The notes beneath the pieces are model-generated. The model was not told the origin of the DNA, ran no database searches, and was given only the letters and a program-made list of their open reading frames with translations. The translations under genes and the position numbers were made by a program. Below are positions 5,372-7,436 of a stretch of 7,436 nucleotides of DNA, piece by piece (positions within the stretch are counted from its first letter, which is position 1; each line of letters begins with the position of its first letter). Source of the DNA: JACJVV01 sp047603135 (GTDB lineage Archaea > Nanobdellota > Nanobdellia > Woesearchaeales > JACJVV01); assembly GCA_047603135.1 (NCBI GenBank), contig JBLKOW010000054.1, positions 1-7,436 of the forward strand. The letters run 5' to 3'.

Positions 5372-6346
5372 CTATTTTTTTGCAACTTTACTCATCAAAC
5401 GTTGAAAAAGAGGTTTCTTTTGAGTATTAGGTGATTGTTCTGATTGAGATGATGTCTTCACACCTTGTTTTTCTACAGTATTTTCTTGTTTTTGATTTTG
5501 CTTAGAATCAGGCTTTGATTCTGACTTTTGAGCATCTTGAGACTGTGACTTCTGGTTAGTTTGATTAGAAGACTTATTTTGATTTGAAGAACTACTTTGT
5601 TGACGTGAACGATTCGACCTCCTCTGTGTACTACGTTGTGAAGATTTAGTACTTGATTGAGATGAACTTCCTTGTGCTTCTTTTTTAGAACGTGTATGAG
5701 TAGAATTCCCGCTTCCTTGTGCATTATTCACATGTTGCTTTTGAGAAACATTTCCTGACTTAGAAGTATTGGAATTAGTACTTTTATTACTGTTATTTTT
5801 CTTGTCATCATTAGTATTCTTACTAGAATTACCATTTTGTCGAAGCGGTATTAAGAATTTCTTATCATTACACATATCTAAAAAATCATCGACGTAATCC
5901 TTTACAGATGATGAAGCCGTTTTGCCAAACGCAATTACCTCTATACGACAACCCTTCCCTCGAACATACTCATATAAATCTCTGAAATCACCATCACCAC
6001 TCACAACAACAATGACATCAGCTTTTTCTGCCGCGCGAACAGCATCCATAGCAATACCAACATCCCAATCTCCTTTCTTATGACCACCTGAAAAAACAAG
6101 CAGATCCTTGAGCTTCACTTCAAAGCCAATGTTTTCAAGCGCATCATGAAAATTATTTTCATCACGAACATCAGCGCGAATAGTATAAGCTATTGCACGA
6201 ATAAGTGTACGACCATTAATCGCCTTTTCAAGAATATGACCGAAATTAACTTTACAATTATACAAATTTTTCGCAGAATAATACATATTCTGCACATCAA
6301 TTAACACAACAACGCGTTGATCTTTATACCGTACCATATTTAACAT
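5372..6346 (-). CDS. NYN-domain (LabA/DUF88, PIN-like) putative RNase with long low-complexity C-terminal tail
   Basis: 324 residues in three parts. Residues about 10-160 form an NYN domain of the PIN-like fold, expected to cleave RNA with Mg2+ or Mn2+. The acidic set is complete: Asp17 and Asn20 in LIDVQN, Asp93 and Asp95 in KGDWD, Asp101, and Asp118 and Asp120 in VSGDGD, followed by the GKTASSSVKDYVDDFLD end typical of the LabA-like group. Residues 171-312 are low complexity: 79 of the 140 residues 171-310 are S, Q or N, the rest mostly K, T, R and E, with no L, I, M, F, W, Y or C, so the tail should be disordered. Residues 313-324 (LFQRLMSKVAKK) form a short basic amphipathic segment. The ATG at 6346 is chosen because GAGGAGG lies 6-7 bases upstream; ATG at 6337 is possible but worse placed. 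It lies 89 bases after trxB and 110 before sepF. RNA target unknown; no toxin-antitoxin partner visible. Confidence 0.88.
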   Translation of the reverse strand: MLNMVRYKDQRVVVLIDVQNMYYSAKNLYNCKVNFGHILEKAINGRTLIRAIAYTIRADVRDENNFHDALENIGFEVKLKDLLVFSGGHKKGDWDVGIAMDAVRAAEKADVIVVVSGDGDFRDLYEYVRGKGCRIEVIAFGKTASSSVKDYVDDFLDMCNDKKFLIPLRQNGNSSKNTNDDKKNNSNKSTNSNTSKSGNVSQKQHVNNAQGSGNSTHTRSKKEAQGSSSQSSTKSSQRSTQRRSNRSRQQSSSSNQNKSSNQTNQKSQSQDAQKSESKPDSKQNQKQENTVEKQGVKTSSQSEQSPNTQKKPLFQRLMSKVAKK

Positions 6347-6352
6347 AGTAAA

Positions 6353-6359
6353 TCCTCCT
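6353..6359 (-). promoter_or_regulatory. Strong Shine-Dalgarno site of the NYN gene
   Basis: GAGGAGG on the minus strand, 6 bases before the ATG at 6346, is the best match to the archaeal anti-Shine-Dalgarno in the window. It fixes the start at 6346 and shows this genome uses leadered as well as leaderless translation. Confidence 0.75.
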
Positions 6360-6402
6360 CTATCTAAAACAAACGTAAAAGAACCACACTGACAATTCTT
6401 GA

Positions 6403-6411
6403 TGTATAATC
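6403..6411 (-). promoter_or_regulatory. Weak TATA-like element upstream of the NYN gene
   Basis: The minus strand reads GATTATACATC in the 89-base gap between trxB and the NYN gene. Initiation would fall near 6381, giving a leader of about 35 bases that contains the ribosome binding site. The match is poor; read-through from trxB is an equally good explanation since no T-run separates the genes. Confidence 0.25.
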
Positions 6412-6435
6412 CAACTACCTAATATACACAACGCC

Positions 6436-7350
6436 TTATTCTAATCGTTCTAAGTAACGTTCTGCACTAAGCGAAGCCATACATCCACTACCTGCAGAAG
6501 TTATTGCTTGCCTAAATGTTGGATCTTGACAATCACCAGCAGCAAAAATACCTTCACACGAAGTTGCTGAATATGTAGTTTTAATATATCCTAAATCGTC
6601 ACATTCCACTAAATCCTTAACAAAAGATGAATTTGGAATATGACCTATTGCCAAAAAAACACCGTCGCAGGCATAATCTTGCTCAGTTTTATCTTTTACA
6701 TTCTGTAATTTTATTCCTACTACTTTATTATTCTCTCCTAATACCTCAACAGGAACTGTATCCCATACTATTGATATTTTATCTTTAAGTGCAAATACTT
6801 TCTCTTGCATTATTTTACTCGCGCGAAATTCATCTCTGCGATGCACAATAGTTATTTTTTTTGCAAAACGTGCAAGAATAAGTGACTCCTCCATTGCAGA
6901 ATCCCCACCACCAATAACAACTACTTCTTTATCTTTATAGAATGCGGCATCACATACAGCGCAACTCGAAACACCTTTGCCAAAAAAATCTTTTTCTCCA
7001 GGTATATGGAGCATACGAGCAGCAGCACCTGTCGCAACAATTACTGCTTTAGTATCATACGTATTATTATTTGTTTTAATCTGAAATCCACTATCTATTT
7101 TTGTTACTGACTCAACTTTTTCAGCAACATACTGAGCACCAAACCGCTCAGCTTGTTTTCGTGCATTCATCACTAGTTCAGGCCCTTCTACTCCTTCTGG
7201 AAAACCAGGATAATTTTCTACTTCAGTTGTATAACTTAATTGATCAGGTTCTATACCTGCTAAAACCAACGGTTTTAATTGCGCACGTGAAGCATAAATT
7301 GCCGCTGAATGCGCAGCAATCCCTCCACCAATAATAATTATTTCATACAT
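6436..7350 (-). CDS. trxB: Thioredoxin reductase (NADPH), low-molecular-weight type
   Basis: 304-residue cytoplasmic flavoenzyme that passes electrons from NADPH through FAD to a redox-active disulfide and on to thioredoxin or a glutaredoxin-like partner. Order of motifs: FAD-binding GGGIAAHSAA (8-17), TTEVENYPGFPEG (41-53), ATGAA (106-110), active-site Cys130 and Cys133 in CAVC followed by DAAF, NADPH-binding GGGDSAMEE (147-155), HRRDEFRAS (170-178; the two Arg favour NADPH over NADH), and FAD-binding GIFAAGD (267-273) with FRQAITSAGSGCMAS near the end. Length is close to the usual 305-320. Two deviations: the GPA of the first FAD motif is GIA, and the usual GGQL before the TEVEN block reads PDQL, keeping Gln but losing both glycines. 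The start overlaps nothing and lies 2 bases after the stop of the upstream gene, with GAGG (7361-7364) as a possible ribosome site, so translational coupling is likely. Confidence 0.95.
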   Translation of the reverse strand: MYEIIIIGGGIAAHSAAIYASRAQLKPLVLAGIEPDQLSYTTEVENYPGFPEGVEGPELVMNARKQAERFGAQYVAEKVESVTKIDSGFQIKTNNNTYDTKAVIVATGAAARMLHIPGEKDFFGKGVSSCAVCDAAFYKDKEVVVIGGGDSAMEESLILARFAKKITIVHRRDEFRASKIMQEKVFALKDKISIVWDTVPVEVLGENNKVVGIKLQNVKDKTEQDYACDGVFLAIGHIPNSSFVKDLVECDDLGYIKTTYSATSCEGIFAAGDCQDPTFRQAITSAGSGCMASLSAERYLERLE

Positions 7351-7352
7351 AT

Positions 7353-7436
7353 TTACTCAGCCTCAAATTGTTCATCATACGCTTGTTCAAATTCTTCCTC
7401 AGTGATGATTCCTTTCTTAACTAATAAACTAACAAG
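7353..7436 (-). CDS. C-terminal 27 residues of an unidentified protein, co-transcribed with trxB (partial)
   Basis: The frame is open from the right edge to TAA at 7353-7355 and reads LVSLLVKKGIITEEEF, then a Gln/Glu-rich acidic end. This is a short helix, a KKGIITEEEF turn-helix, and an acidic tail, a common C-terminal pattern in several unrelated small proteins (a 'short helix, then ITEEEF' element resembling SHOCT-like tails). The visible part is too short to name the protein. It ends 2 bases before the trxB ATG, so the two are almost certainly in one operon, and its identity would help say what TrxB serves here. Confidence 0.6.
   Translation of the reverse strand, partial: LVSLLVKKGIITEEEFEQAYDEQFEAE

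Noticed and set aside
5473..5724. 83-codon minus-strand ORF overlapping the NYN tail
   Set aside because: Out-of-frame reading of the low-complexity tail; its His/Val/Leu-rich translation follows from shifted Ser/Gln/Asn codons.
5372..6346. NYN gene as a toxin or defence nuclease
   Set aside because: No antitoxin, transposon, CRISPR or other defence gene is nearby; the neighbours are housekeeping genes and NYN/LabA proteins are often chromosomal RNases.

Overview
The window looks like ordinary chromosome from a low-GC archaeon, most likely of the DPANN type (Woesearchaeota/Pacearchaeota-like; the lineage is inference). Three things support an archaeon. There is a SepF with the archaeal layout. 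Four genes have an AT-rich TATA-type box centred about 25-28 bases before the start codon, the spacing expected for leaderless archaeal transcripts. Two other genes have Shine-Dalgarno-like sequences instead (AGGAGG for the NYN gene, GGGTG for sepF). I see no rRNA, tRNA, CRISPR array, insertion sequence, integrase or phage gene.

Layout from left to right: (1) the 3' two-thirds of a P2-type cation-pumping P-type ATPase (+), cut by the left edge. (2) Two short minus-strand genes, a 58-residue two-helix membrane protein of the PLDc_N type and an 87-residue orphan. (3) A UDP-glucuronate 4-epimerase-like sugar-nucleotide enzyme (+), divergent from the orphan. (4) A convergent alkaline-phosphatase-superfamily phosphodiesterase (-). 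(5) A minus-strand cluster, read from right to left: the tail of an unidentified gene, trxB (2 bases after it), an NYN-domain (PIN-like) RNase candidate with a long S/Q/N/K-rich tail, then sepF.

The pieces are mostly housekeeping: ion transport, envelope or glycan sugar supply, thiol redox balance and FtsZ anchoring. I find no convincing new defence or mobile system. The most unusual object is the NYN protein. Its catalytic domain is followed by about 142 residues with no L, I, M, F, W, Y or C, ending in a short basic amphipathic segment that resembles the membrane-targeting N-terminus of SepF, encoded just downstream. Other points for a second look are altered ion-site residues in the ATPase, a 12-base direct repeat bracketing the sepF promoter, a 19/21 repeat shared by two genes, and the unplaced 87-residue protein.
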